Origin: Chthoniobacterales bacterium
Lineage (GTDB): Bacteria > Verrucomicrobiota > Verrucomicrobiia > Chthoniobacterales > JAATET01
Assembly: GCA_015655545.1 (NCBI GenBank)
Contig: JAATET010000020.1
Location: 1 to 54,689, forward strand
Direction of reading: 5' to 3'
Length of the DNA: 54,689 nt
The translations under genes were made by a program, and so were the position numbers. Below, piece by piece: positions 21,225 through 29,599 of the stretch (positions are counted from its first letter, which is position 1; each line of letters opens with the position of its first letter). A model generated the notes under the pieces. The model saw nothing but the letters and a program-made list of their open reading frames with translations, was not told where the DNA came from and did not search any database.

Positions 21225-22016
21225 ATGAATCCCGCCTCGGCACTCGGTGCGATCTTTTTTGCGTTCTGCTCGTATCTCGGGCAGGTCACCCAGCTTGCCG
21301 GCGAGACCTTCGGCTCGATCCTTGCCGGTCGCGTGCGCATCGGACTGACGCTGCGGCAGATCAGCCACATCGGCTTCGGATCGCAGATGGTCGTCATCGT
21401 CACGGGAGCCTTCACGGGCGCGGTTTTTACCGCCCAGACCTTTTTTCAATTCGCGCGGCTGAACATGGAGTCCGCGGTCGGGCCGGTCATCTCCGTCGCG
21501 ATGTGCCGGGAGCTCGGCCCCGTGCTGACCGGCTTGATGGTCGCCGGGCGCGTGGGTGCGGCCATGAGTGCGGAGCTCGGCACGATGAAAGTCACGCAGC
21601 AGATCGACGCATTGCGCGCTCTCGCCGTGCATCCGGTCGATTACCTCGTGGTGCCGCGCGCCCTGGCGATGATTATTTCCGTCCCGCTGCTCGTGGGAGA
21701 ATGTATCTTCTTCGGAATTTTTTCCGGCTATCTCGTGGCGACGAAAGTCCTCGGCGTGGAGTCCGCCTATTACATGATGAACATGTATAAATTCACCGAG
21801 GCCGAGGACATCTTCATGGGGGTCATCAAGGGATTCGTCTTCGCGGTGATCATCGTGTTCATCAGCTGCCGCGAGGGTCTGCATGCTCGTGACGGCGCGG
21901 TGGGTGTCGGTCGTGCCACGACGGAAGCCGTGGTCATCGGGTCGCTCGCCGTGCTGATTTCGAATTTTTTCCTGACGATGCTGCTCAACATTTTCTTCCC
22001 GGCGGGAGTCAGCTGA
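21225..22016 (+). CDS. mlaE: Mla lipid transport permease MlaE
   Basis: 263 residues with five or six membrane segments. Family marks include GFGSQMVVIVTGAFTGAVFTA, VAMCRELGPVLTGLMVAGRVG, AAMSAELGTMKVTQQIDAL and VPRALAMIISVPLLV. MlaE is the inner-membrane permease of the phospholipid transport system that keeps the outer leaflet of the outer membrane free of phospholipid. Its stop overlaps the mlaF start in TGATG, so translation is coupled. Confidence 0.92.
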   Translation: MNPASALGAIFFAFCSYLGQVTQLAGETFGSILAGRVRIGLTLRQISHIGFGSQMVVIVTGAFTGAVFTAQTFFQFARLNMESAVGPVISVAMCRELGPVLTGLMVAGRVGAAMSAELGTMKVTQQIDALRALAVHPVDYLVVPRALAMIISVPLLVGECIFFGIFSGYLVATKVLGVESAYYMMNMYKFTEAEDIFMGVIKGFVFAVIIVFISCREGLHARDGAVGVGRATTEAVVIGSLAVLISNFFLTMLLNIFFPAGVS

Positions 22017-22768
22017 TGAGTGCGCCGGTCTTGATCGATGTGCGCGATCTCGTGCAGCGGATCGGCACGCAGGAAATCCTGCGCGGCTTTTCCATCCCGG
22101 TGCTCAAGGGCGAGACGCTCGTGCTGCTCGGCAAGAGCGGTGGCGGAAAGAGTGTTTTTCTGCGCCATCTCATCGGATTGATGAAGCCGATCTCGGGGCA
22201 AATCCTCGTCGAAGGCGTGGACATCACGCATTTCAACGAACGCCAGCTCGAGGCGGTGCGGCGCAAGATCGGCATGGTTTTTCAGGATGGCGCGCTTTTC
22301 GACTCGATGACCGTTTTCGAGAACGTCGCTTTTCCGCTGCGGGAGCGAGGTGAAAAAGACGAGGCGCTCATCGCGCAAAAAGTGCACGACACTCTCGAGC
22401 TGGTGAACATGACCGGCCATGACAAAAAAACACCGGTGAATCTGAGCGGCGGGATGCGCAAACGCGTGGCGCTCGCGCGCGCGATCGTTTCGCCGCCGGA
22501 GGTGATTCTTTACGACGAACCGACCGCGGGCCTCGATCCCATCGTGTCCGACAGCATCAACCGCCTCATCCGCCGCATGCAGCGGCAGCTGCATGCGACG
22601 TCCATCGTCGTCACGCACGACATGGTGAGCTGCTACCACATCGCCGACCGCGTCGCGCTGCTCAACGAGGGCCGCGTGCATTTCTACGGCACGGTCGAGG
22701 AATTAAAACGAACCACGGATCCGATCATTCGCGATTTTGTGGATGGACGCTCGGATGAAGCCGAATAA
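22016..22768 (+). CDS. mlaF: Mla lipid transport ATPase MlaF
   Basis: 250 residues. Walker A is GKSGGGKSV, the Q-loop MVFQDGALFDSMTVFENVAFPL is typical of MlaF, the signature is LSGGMRKRVALARAI, Walker B ILYDEPTAGLDP and the H-loop VVTHD. It powers the MlaE permease. It overlaps mlaE by one base and is followed 15 bp later by mlaD. Confidence 0.93.
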   Translation: MSAPVLIDVRDLVQRIGTQEILRGFSIPVLKGETLVLLGKSGGGKSVFLRHLIGLMKPISGQILVEGVDITHFNERQLEAVRRKIGMVFQDGALFDSMTVFENVAFPLRERGEKDEALIAQKVHDTLELVNMTGHDKKTPVNLSGGMRKRVALARAIVSPPEVILYDEPTAGLDPIVSDSINRLIRRMQRQLHATSIVVTHDMVSCYHIADRVALLNEGRVHFYGTVEELKRTTDPIIRDFVDGRSDEAE

Positions 22769-22783
22769 AGAAAAGACACGATC

Positions 22784-23710
22784 ATGAGTTCAGAAAAAGT
22801 CACACAAACACGGGTCGGATTTTTCATGCTGCTGGGGCTCGTCGCGATCTGCGCGATGGTCGTCTATTTCGGCCGCTTCGGCGACGGGCTGAAAAAATTC
22901 TACGAACTTCGGGTCGAATACCCGAATGCGAGCGGCCTCTTCTCCGGTGCGGACGTGCTGCTGGCCGGCGCGAAAGTGGGCACCGTGAAAGACGGCCCTT
23001 ACGTGCTGGATAACATGCGCGGCGTTTACGTGATGCTGAAAATTTACGAAGGCGTGCAAATCCCCGAGGGATCGGCGTTCACGATCGGCAGCTCGGGTTT
23101 GTTGGGCGACAGTTTTGTGGACATCACGATGCCGGCGAAGCTCGACATCGAGCACTACAAAGCCATCGCGCCGAGCTCGACCGTGATCGGCAAAAAGGAT
23201 TCCGGCGGAATCGCCGAGCTGACCGGCGCGGGGGGAGGCATGATCGAGGATGCGCGCGCCGCGATCAAGAACGTCAACACCGTCGTCGTGCGCCTCAACG
23301 AGGAAGTGCTGAACAAGCAGAGCGTCGCCGCGGTGAATGAGACCTTGCAGAATCTTCGCCAGAGCAGCGCGGACTTCACCAATGCGTCGAAGAAGCTCGA
23401 AGCCGTGGCCACCGACGCATCGGCGGCGATGAAGCAGGTCACCGAGGCCGTCGGCCACATCACGATTACGGCGGACAAGACGACCGACACGCTCGCGGCG
23501 GCGAAGGCGGCGGCGATTTCCTTCGACAAGACAATGGTCGAGATTCGTCTGCTCGTTCACGAGGCGCGTAACGGCAAAGGGGCGCTGGGAACTTTGATCG
23601 GCGATCGCGCGATGGCGGAAAATCTCAAGGCGCTCGTGGCGAACCTGCGCGCCCGTGGCATCCTTTGGTATAAGGATCGCGCCGACGCGCCGACTCCGCC
23701 GGCCCGCTAG
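22784..23710 (+). CDS. mlaD: MlaD/MCE-domain lipid transport protein
   Basis: 308 residues. One N-terminal membrane helix (VGFFMLLGLVAICAMVVYFG) is followed by a single MCE domain (LRVEYPNASGLFSGADVLLAGAKVGTV ... IPEGSAFTIGSSGLLGDSFVDITMP in separate blocks). The C-terminal half is a long helical region with repeated NTVVVRLNEEV-like coiled-coil text, longer than E. coli MlaD (about 180 residues) and more like chlamydial/plant MCE proteins. It is the substrate-binding, membrane-anchored ring of the Mla transporter. Its stop is one base from the stop of the convergent ptsI. Confidence 0.9.
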   Translation: MSSEKVTQTRVGFFMLLGLVAICAMVVYFGRFGDGLKKFYELRVEYPNASGLFSGADVLLAGAKVGTVKDGPYVLDNMRGVYVMLKIYEGVQIPEGSAFTIGSSGLLGDSFVDITMPAKLDIEHYKAIAPSSTVIGKKDSGGIAELTGAGGGMIEDARAAIKNVNTVVVRLNEEVLNKQSVAAVNETLQNLRQSSADFTNASKKLEAVATDASAAMKQVTEAVGHITITADKTTDTLAAAKAAAISFDKTMVEIRLLVHEARNGKGALGTLIGDRAMAENLKALVANLRARGILWYKDRADAPTPPAR

Positions 23711-23711
23711 G

Positions 23712-25478
23712 CTACGAGACGAGCTCGTCGTAGCGGGACCGGGCAAAATCCACGCAAAGCTGCAGGATGTCGCTCGAGGTATTGGCCTGGAGCGATTTCT
23801 CGGCCAAATCCTGGCAATCGACGAGCGAGACGCTCTGCACGGCTTTCTTGACGCGCGGGACCAGCGTGGGGCTGGTGCTGAGCTCGTCGATGCCGAGGCC
23901 GAGGAGCAAGGGCGCGAGCACGATGTCGCCGGCCATTTCGCCGCAGACGCCGGTCCAGATGCCATTGGCCCGCGCGGCTTCGACGACCATCTTGATGAGG
24001 CGGAGGATGGCGGGATGCGTCGGCTTGTAGAGATGGGCGATGCGTTCGTTTACGCGATCGACGGCGATCGTGTATTGGATGAGATCGTTGGTGCCGATGC
24101 TGAAAAATTGCACTTCCTTCGCGAGCAGATCCGCGGCGAGGGCGGCGCTCGGCACCTCGATCATCACGCCGACCTCGAGCTTCTCATCGAAAGGCTTTCC
24201 CTCGCTCCGCAGCTCGGCTTTGCATTCTTCGAGGATCGCGCCGGCTTGCCGGAATTCCGCCAGGCCCGAAATCATCGGATACATCATCCGCACGTGCCCG
24301 TGTTTCGAGGCGCGCAGGATGGCTCGGAGCTGGGACTTGAAAATCGCGGGATGTTCGAGCGAGAAGCGGATGGCGCGGCAGCCGAGAAAGGGATTGTCCT
24401 CCTTCGGGAGATCGAGGCTGGCCGCCACTTTGTCGCCGCCGATATCGAGCGTGCGAATGATCACGGAATGCGGCGCGCTTTTCTCGGCGACGATGCGGTA
24501 GTTTTCGAATTGCTCGTCTTCGTCGGGCAGCGTCTCGCGATTGAGAAAAAGGAATTCGGTGCGGTAGAGGCCCACGCCTTCGGCGCCGTTTTCCTTCACG
24601 TCGCCCATCTCGTCGGGCAGTTCGATATTCGCCGAAAGCGTGATGCGGATGCCGTCCGAGGTGGCGCTGAACGTGTCGCGAATGAGCTCCAGCCGCTCTT
24701 CGACGAGATCCTTTTCCTCCTCGTAGGCCTCGTATTCGCGGAGGGTCTGCGGCGTGGGGTCGACGATGAGAATCCCACGATAGCCGTCGATGAGCAGGGA
24801 GTCCCCGGTGGCGATGTGGTCGGTGGCGTCGTGCAGGCCGACGATGGCCGGAATGCCCAGCGAGCGCGCCATGATGGCCGTATGCGACGTCTTGCTGCCG
24901 ACCTCCGTCGCGAAGCCGAGCACGAGCGAGCGGTTGAGCAGCGCGGTGTCGGACGGCGTGAGGTTATGGCTGATGATGATGTGCGGCTCGGCGTGCGCGT
25001 GGACGCCGGTGGAGGCTTTGCCGAGCAGATTCCGGATGACGCGGCGCGTGACATCCTCGATATCGACGACGCGCTCGCGCAGGTAGGGATCGTCGATCTC
25101 GCTCAGCGATTTGCAGTATCTCGCGGCGATCTTGTGGAAGGCGAATTCGACATTATGCAGGTCGGACTCGACGCTGCGCAGGACCTCGTCGATGAGGGTG
25201 CGGTCTTCGACGACGAGCAGATGCGCGTCGAAGATGCTGGCGTCGGTCGTGCCGATGGCCTCGGCGATTTTCTGCTGCATCTCGAGCAGCTCGCCGCGCG
25301 TGGCGATGAGGGCGGACTCGAAGCGGGCGATTTCCTCGGGGAGCTCGCTGGCTTCGATTTTGCGATAGGGAATCTCCTCCTCGTCGACCCAGTGGATGAC
25401 CGCCGGGCCGCGGGCGATACCGGGAGCGACGGCGATGCCTTCGAAGCGTTTTTCGCGGGACCCGACTGCGTCACCCAT
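23712..25478 (-). CDS. ptsI: Phosphoenolpyruvate-protein phosphotransferase (Enzyme I)
   Basis: 588 residues, full length. It moves phosphate from PEP to HPr. The phospho-accepting His199 lies in GSKTSHTAIMARS, the PEP-binding Arg region in GLYRTEFLFLNRE, and the catalytic Cys in GVCGEMAGD. FFSIGTNDLIQYT is also intact. It is the last gene of the kdsA-to-ptsI series and lies 43 bp after ptsH. No sugar-specific EII component is present in the window. Confidence 0.95.
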   Translation of the reverse strand: MGDAVGSREKRFEGIAVAPGIARGPAVIHWVDEEEIPYRKIEASELPEEIARFESALIATRGELLEMQQKIAEAIGTTDASIFDAHLLVVEDRTLIDEVLRSVESDLHNVEFAFHKIAARYCKSLSEIDDPYLRERVVDIEDVTRRVIRNLLGKASTGVHAHAEPHIIISHNLTPSDTALLNRSLVLGFATEVGSKTSHTAIMARSLGIPAIVGLHDATDHIATGDSLLIDGYRGILIVDPTPQTLREYEAYEEEKDLVEERLELIRDTFSATSDGIRITLSANIELPDEMGDVKENGAEGVGLYRTEFLFLNRETLPDEDEQFENYRIVAEKSAPHSVIIRTLDIGGDKVAASLDLPKEDNPFLGCRAIRFSLEHPAIFKSQLRAILRASKHGHVRMMYPMISGLAEFRQAGAILEECKAELRSEGKPFDEKLEVGVMIEVPSAALAADLLAKEVQFFSIGTNDLIQYTIAVDRVNERIAHLYKPTHPAILRLIKMVVEAARANGIWTGVCGEMAGDIVLAPLLLGLGIDELSTSPTLVPRVKKAVQSVSLVDCQDLAEKSLQANTSSDILQLCVDFARSRYDELVS

Positions 25479-25521
25479 AATCGGGTGACCGCTAACAGGA
25501 TTTGCTCAGCCGGTCAAAGGG

Positions 25522-25830
25522 TCATTCCTCGCCGAAGCGGCTTTCGATGAGCGATTGGAGTTCCTCGACGGCGCGTTCGGCGTCGGAGCCTTCGGTGATG
25601 ATCGTCAATTTGGAGCCTTTGCCCGCGGCGAGCATCATGAGGCCCATGATGCTTTTGCCGTTGACGCGTTCGCCGTCTTTTTCGACCCAGATTTCGGCGC
25701 GGAAGCGGCTGGAGACTTTGACTAGCATTGCCGCTGGGCGCGCGTGGAGGCCATTCCGATTTTGAATGACCACCTCGCGTGCACAGCGGTTCGAGTCGTC
25801 TGCCGGTTTTTTGCGTGAGAGGAGTCCCAT
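25522..25830 (-). CDS. ptsH: Phosphocarrier protein HPr
   Basis: 102 residues, about 15 longer than usual because of an N-terminal extension (MGLLSRKKPADDSNRCA). The phospho-His29 is in NGLHARPAA and the regulatory Ser60, target of HprK, in NGKSIMGLMMLAAGKGS. The ATG overlaps the hprK stop by one base (TAATG), so kinase and substrate are translationally coupled. Confidence 0.93.
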   Translation of the reverse strand: MGLLSRKKPADDSNRCAREVVIQNRNGLHARPAAMLVKVSSRFRAEIWVEKDGERVNGKSIMGLMMLAAGKGSKLTIITEGSDAERAVEELQSLIESRFGEE

Positions 25831-26801
25831 TATCGCTCCGGGTTTTGCTGCATCATGTTGAGCAGGCGTTGGTTGAATTCGAGTGCGGTGTTGTGTCCCA
25901 TGCTTTTGAGTTTTTGATCCAGCGCGGCCACTTCGATGAGGCGCCCCAAATCCCGCCCCGTGCGCACGGGGATCGTCACGTGCGGAACGCGGATGCCCAG
26001 AATCTCGTAGTAGTCCCGGTCGATGCCCAGTCTATCAACGTCTTCGACATCATTCCAATCCATAAGTGAGACGACGAAATCGAGCCGCTTCTCGGGCCGC
26101 ACGCTGCCGACGCCGAAGACGGAGGCGACGTTGATGATGCCGATGCCGCGGACCTCCATGTGGAAGCGGGTGAGTTCGGCCGACATGCCGACGAGCTCGC
26201 GGCCCTCGATGGCCTTGACCTTGGTGATGTCGTCGCTCACGAGGCTGTAGCCGCGTTCGATGAGGCCGAGCACGCACTCGCTTTTGCCGATGCCGCTGTC
26301 GCCGCGGATGAGCGTGCCGATGCCCTGAATATCGACCATGCTGCCGTATTCCGACGCGGTGGGAGCGAACTCATACTCGAGCGCGATGGTGGCCGCGTTG
26401 ATGAATTTCATCGTGATCATCGGCGTGCGAAAAACCGGCGTCTCGTATTCCGCCGCGGTCTGCAAAAGCGTGGGCGGAATGCTCGCGCCGCGTGCGACGA
26501 CGAGGCAGGGGATCTTGCGCGAGAGGAGCTCCCGGCAGCGCTCGGTGAGCACGGGCGCCTTCAGCGAGCGGAGGTAGCTGAGCTCGGAGTTGCCGATGAC
26601 CTGGATGCGGCGGCTGGCGAAGTAGCTGTAGAAACCGGCGAGGGCGAGACCGGGGCGATTGATCGTGGGCTCGCGGATGATGCGGTTCATCCCGAGCGAG
26701 AGCCCCTCGAGGCGCAGGCAGAGGTGCTCGGCGTGGTTGGCGTAGAATTGCCCGACGGTGAGCTGGACGGCGGCGCGGGTGGAGGAAGTTTTTTCGGACA
26801 T
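25830..26801 (-). CDS. hprK: HPr(Ser) kinase/phosphorylase
   Basis: 323 residues. The N-terminal domain has the KIPCLVVARGASIPPTLL segment; the C-terminal kinase domain has Walker A GDSGIGKSE, LVSDDITKV with the metal-site Asp, and the family signature MEVRGIGIINV. HprK adds or removes phosphate on the regulatory serine of HPr. Its position directly before ptsH and 18 bp after lptB ties carbon-status signalling to envelope genes. Confidence 0.94.
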   Translation of the reverse strand: MSEKTSSTRAAVQLTVGQFYANHAEHLCLRLEGLSLGMNRIIREPTINRPGLALAGFYSYFASRRIQVIGNSELSYLRSLKAPVLTERCRELLSRKIPCLVVARGASIPPTLLQTAAEYETPVFRTPMITMKFINAATIALEYEFAPTASEYGSMVDIQGIGTLIRGDSGIGKSECVLGLIERGYSLVSDDITKVKAIEGRELVGMSAELTRFHMEVRGIGIINVASVFGVGSVRPEKRLDFVVSLMDWNDVEDVDRLGIDRDYYEILGIRVPHVTIPVRTGRDLGRLIEVAALDQKLKSMGHNTALEFNQRLLNMMQQNPER

Positions 26802-26819
26802 CGCGCGGGCCGGAGGAGG

Positions 26820-27596
26820 TTACATCGTGAAACTCTCGCCGAGGTAGAGCTTGCGGCTGATGGGGTCGTTGAGGAGGAAATCCTTGTCGCCCTGGCTCTC
26901 CACCCGGCCTTCGAAAATGAGGTAGGCGCGATCCACGATATTCAATGTCTCGCGGACGTTGTGGTCGGTGATGATAATGGCGAGACCGGATTTGCGGAGG
27001 TCGGTGATGATCTGCTGAACATCGAAGACGGCGATCGGATCGACGCCGCTGAATGGCTCGTAGAGCATGAGCAGCACGGGATTCGTGACCAGGGAGCGGG
27101 CGATGGTGAGGCGCCGCTTCTCGCCGCCGGAGAGGGTGAGCGCGTGCTGACGCGCGACGTGCTCGATGCCGAATTGCGTGAGGAGATCGGCGCAGCGGGA
27201 CTTGCGTTCTTTTTTCGAGGCTTTCGTGGTCTCGAGGATCGCCATGATGTTTTCCTCGACGGTGAGCTTGCGGAAGATCGACTCCTCCTGCGGCAGGTAG
27301 CCCATGCCGTGGCGGGCGCGGACATACATCGGTTGCCTGGTGACGTCGATGCCCTGGAAAAATACGCGGCCGCCATTCGGCTTCACGAGGCCGACGATCA
27401 TGTAGAACGACGTGGTCTTGCCGGCGCCGTTCGGGCCGAGGAGGCCGACGATTTCGCCGGGTTTGACGTTAATGTCGACGCCGTTCACGACGGCGCGGCC
27501 GCCGTAGATCTTGACCAGCTTGTCGGTCTCGAGGAGCGGTTTCTGATTGTTGGCAGCCGGGGCGGGAGCGGCGGCGGCTTCGGCGACGGCACTCAT
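26820..27596 (-). CDS. lptB: LPS export ATPase LptB with altered Walker B
   Basis: 258 residues with an Ala/Pro-rich N-terminal tail of about 20 residues. Walker A GPNGAGKT (54-61), Q-loop YLPQEESIFRKLTV, signature LSGGEKRRLTIARSL and H-loop ITDHNVRETL match LptB, the cytoplasmic ATPase of the LptB2FGC LPS extractor. The Walker B motif reads LLMLYEPFSGVDPIAV: Tyr179 stands where Asp is expected, before the catalytic Glu180. A single base (TAC for GAC) would restore Asp. The start overlaps lptA in ATGA. Confidence 0.93.
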   Translation of the reverse strand: MSAVAEAAAAPAPAANNQKPLLETDKLVKIYGGRAVVNGVDINVKPGEIVGLLGPNGAGKTTSFYMIVGLVKPNGGRVFFQGIDVTRQPMYVRARHGMGYLPQEESIFRKLTVEENIMAILETTKASKKERKSRCADLLTQFGIEHVARQHALTLSGGEKRRLTIARSLVTNPVLLMLYEPFSGVDPIAVFDVQQIITDLRKSGLAIIITDHNVRETLNIVDRAYLIFEGRVESQGDKDFLLNDPISRKLYLGESFTM

Positions 27597-28177
27597 TGGG
27601 CTCCCGCCTTATCCGCGTCGACGATGACTGTGCGACTTCCGCCGTCGGTCTTCAAGCGGCCGTCCCGGTTCAGAATCATGACGGTCGATTCTTCCGTCGA
27701 GATGTGATTGTTGATGCCTTGTTGGAGCTGCGGCCATTTGGTGAGGGTGGCTTCGCCGGTGGCGGGATAGAAAACGGCATGGCCGGAGCGGCCGATGGAT
27801 TTCGAGGCTTCGCCTTTTTCGTTGGTGTTTTCCTGCACGATGACGACGTGGCCATCCGCCTCGGCGTGGTCGATGCCTTTGCGCTCTTTGTTGAGGAAAA
27901 CCGTAAGCTTGTCGCAGTAGAGATTGAACTGCACATCCTTCACGAAGACGGAGGTGACGAAGGTCGCGATGCCGGTCGTGTTGTCGAAGGTCGCTTCCTC
28001 TTTGCAGGTGATTTCGGTCTTGGCGCCTTTCGGACGATTTTTTTGCATGCCACCGAGCCCGAGCGGATCGGATTTTTTGGGCGTGGCGGCCGGCGTGGCG
28101 GGATTTTGCTGGCCGTAGGCGGCGATCGTCGCCGCGCAGAGAAGGGCGAGAGCCCCGGAAAAACATCGTTTGTTCAT
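27593..28177 (-). CDS. lptA: LptA/OstA-like periplasmic LPS transport protein
   Basis: 194 residues with a signal peptide (MNKRCFSGALALLCAATIAAYG) and a beta-jellyroll-like body: TEITCKEEATFDNTTGIATF, VQFNLYCDKLTVFLN, GIDHAEADGHVVIVQEN, SGHAVFYPATGEATLTKWPQ. The EADGHVVI block is typical of the OstA domain that forms the periplasmic bridge for LPS. It overlaps lptC and lptB by 4 bp each, so the three are translated together. Confidence 0.82.
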   Translation of the reverse strand: MNKRCFSGALALLCAATIAAYGQQNPATPAATPKKSDPLGLGGMQKNRPKGAKTEITCKEEATFDNTTGIATFVTSVFVKDVQFNLYCDKLTVFLNKERKGIDHAEADGHVVIVQENTNEKGEASKSIGRSGHAVFYPATGEATLTKWPQLQQGINNHISTEESTVMILNRDGRLKTDGGSRTVIVDADKAGAQ

Positions 28178-28695
28178 TTGGTATCGCCTGAATTGATAAT
28201 CATTTTCACGTTGCCGAAGACGCGTCCGAATTTTTCCTTAACGTGGAACTCGGCCCGGTCGCCATTGATGGTGAAATCGTCGCGTTTAATGGTGGTGGGC
28301 GTGTTGCTGGTGAGAATGCGGGTGTCGAGATTGAAGATCGAATGCACCATCTCCACATGGAAGGTGCTGCCGTCGGCGTTGTGAATCTCAATCTTGAGGT
28401 CCTGCATCTCGATATCGCGATCGTCGATGCGCTTGGCGGACTTCGCGTCGAAAAGCATCAGCAGTTTTCCGGACGGGCTGAAGTTCGGAATATGCACGCC
28501 GTTGTAAATTTGGTTCGCGGGAAGAGAGCTGAGAACGGCATTTTCCTTGTCCGCGTCGCTGGAGACCTTGGGCGCGGGCGTGGCCGATTTCTGGTCGGCG
28601 GGCGGGCTTTTTTTCGAGTCGCTGCCGGCGGGATCGGCATGGAGATTTGTCGCGGCGATCAGCGCGCAGGCGAGGGAAAGCTTAAGCCACGACAT
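28174..28695 (-). CDS. LptC-like LPS transport protein
   Basis: 173 residues from the ATG at 28695 (MSWLKLSLACALIAATNLHA), which gives a clean signal or anchor. The long open frame upstream belongs to kdsA in another frame. After a Pro/Lys/Ser-rich linker, IHIPNFSPSGKLLMLFDAKSAKR-type text (in blocks) followed by DIEMQDLKIEIHNADG and FTINGDRAEFHVKEKFGRVFGNV resembles LptC/OstA-type folds. The assignment rests partly on its place between kdsA and lptA. Confidence 0.7.
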   Translation of the reverse strand: MSWLKLSLACALIAATNLHADPAGSDSKKSPPADQKSATPAPKVSSDADKENAVLSSLPANQIYNGVHIPNFSPSGKLLMLFDAKSAKRIDDRDIEMQDLKIEIHNADGSTFHVEMVHSIFNLDTRILTSNTPTTIKRDDFTINGDRAEFHVKEKFGRVFGNVKMIINSGDTK

Positions 28696-29500
28696 CGCGA
28701 ATGGAGCGGAGTTTGCGCAGCAGCGCGGGAAGTCGGCGGAGTGGAATCTGGTTCGGGCCATCGGAAAGAGCGCGGGACGGATTTTCGTGAGTTTCAATAA
28801 AGACGCCATCGCAGCCGGCGGCCACGGCCGCGCGGGCCAGCACGGGGGCGAGTTCGCCATCGCCGCTGGTCGTGTCTCCGCCGCCGCCGGGACGTTGCAC
28901 GGAGTGGGTGGCATCGAAGATCACGGAATAGCCCTGCTCCTGGATCCAGGGGATGGAGCGCATGTCGGCGACGAGATTGTTGTAGCCGAAGGTGGTGCCG
29001 CGTTCGGTGAAGCAGAAGTTTTTGCAGCCGACGGATTCGAGCTTCACGGCGATGTTTTTCACATCCCAAGGGGCGAGGAACTGGCCTTTTTTGACGTTCA
29101 CGGCGCGACCGGTGCGGCCGGCGGCGAGGATGAGATCGGTCTGGCGGCAGAGGAACGCGGGAATCTGCAGCAGGTCGATGTAGGGTGCCGCGAGGTCCGT
29201 TTGCTCTGGCGAGTGGATGTCCGTCGTCACCGGCACACCGAGGTCGGCGCCGATCTCGGCGAGGAGCTTGCAGCCGTCCTCGATGCCGGGGCCGCGAAAG
29301 GAGTTTCCCGAAGTGCGGTTGGCCTTGTCGAACGAGGCTTTGAAAACGAAAGGCGTGCCAAGGTCCGTGCAGATGGCATGGATCTTTTTCGCCATGCGAC
29401 GGGTGAACGCGGGTGTCTCCATGACGCACGGACCTAAAATCAGGAGCAGATCCCTGCCACCTAAAGAAAGTTTTCCGATTCCGACGCGTTTACGACCCAT
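28682..29500 (-). CDS. kdsA: 3-deoxy-D-manno-octulosonate 8-phosphate (KDO8P) synthase
   Basis: 272 residues from the ATG at 29500 (MGRKRVGIGKLSLGG). It condenses PEP with arabinose 5-phosphate, the first committed step to Kdo for LPS. Motifs: LILGPCVMET, FKASFDKANRTSGNSFRGPG, TDIHSPEQ, LQIPAFLCRQTDLI, VNVKKGQFLAPWD, ERGTTFGYNNLV and FDATHSVQRPGG. The Cys in GPCVMET is at the place of a metal-ligand region; whether the enzyme is metal-dependent cannot be settled by reading. It overlaps lptC by 14 bp. Confidence 0.95.
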   Translation of the reverse strand: MGRKRVGIGKLSLGGRDLLLILGPCVMETPAFTRRMAKKIHAICTDLGTPFVFKASFDKANRTSGNSFRGPGIEDGCKLLAEIGADLGVPVTTDIHSPEQTDLAAPYIDLLQIPAFLCRQTDLILAAGRTGRAVNVKKGQFLAPWDVKNIAVKLESVGCKNFCFTERGTTFGYNNLVADMRSIPWIQEQGYSVIFDATHSVQRPGGGGDTTSGDGELAPVLARAAVAAGCDGVFIETHENPSRALSDGPNQIPLRRLPALLRKLRSIRDVVA

Positions 29501-29599
29501 TCGGCGGGAAGATAGACGTTCAGGCCGTGAGCGCCACTTTTTTTGCGGACGCCTGCGCTCTTGTCGTGCCGCGTGGCGACCGCTATGGTCGCCAACCGA

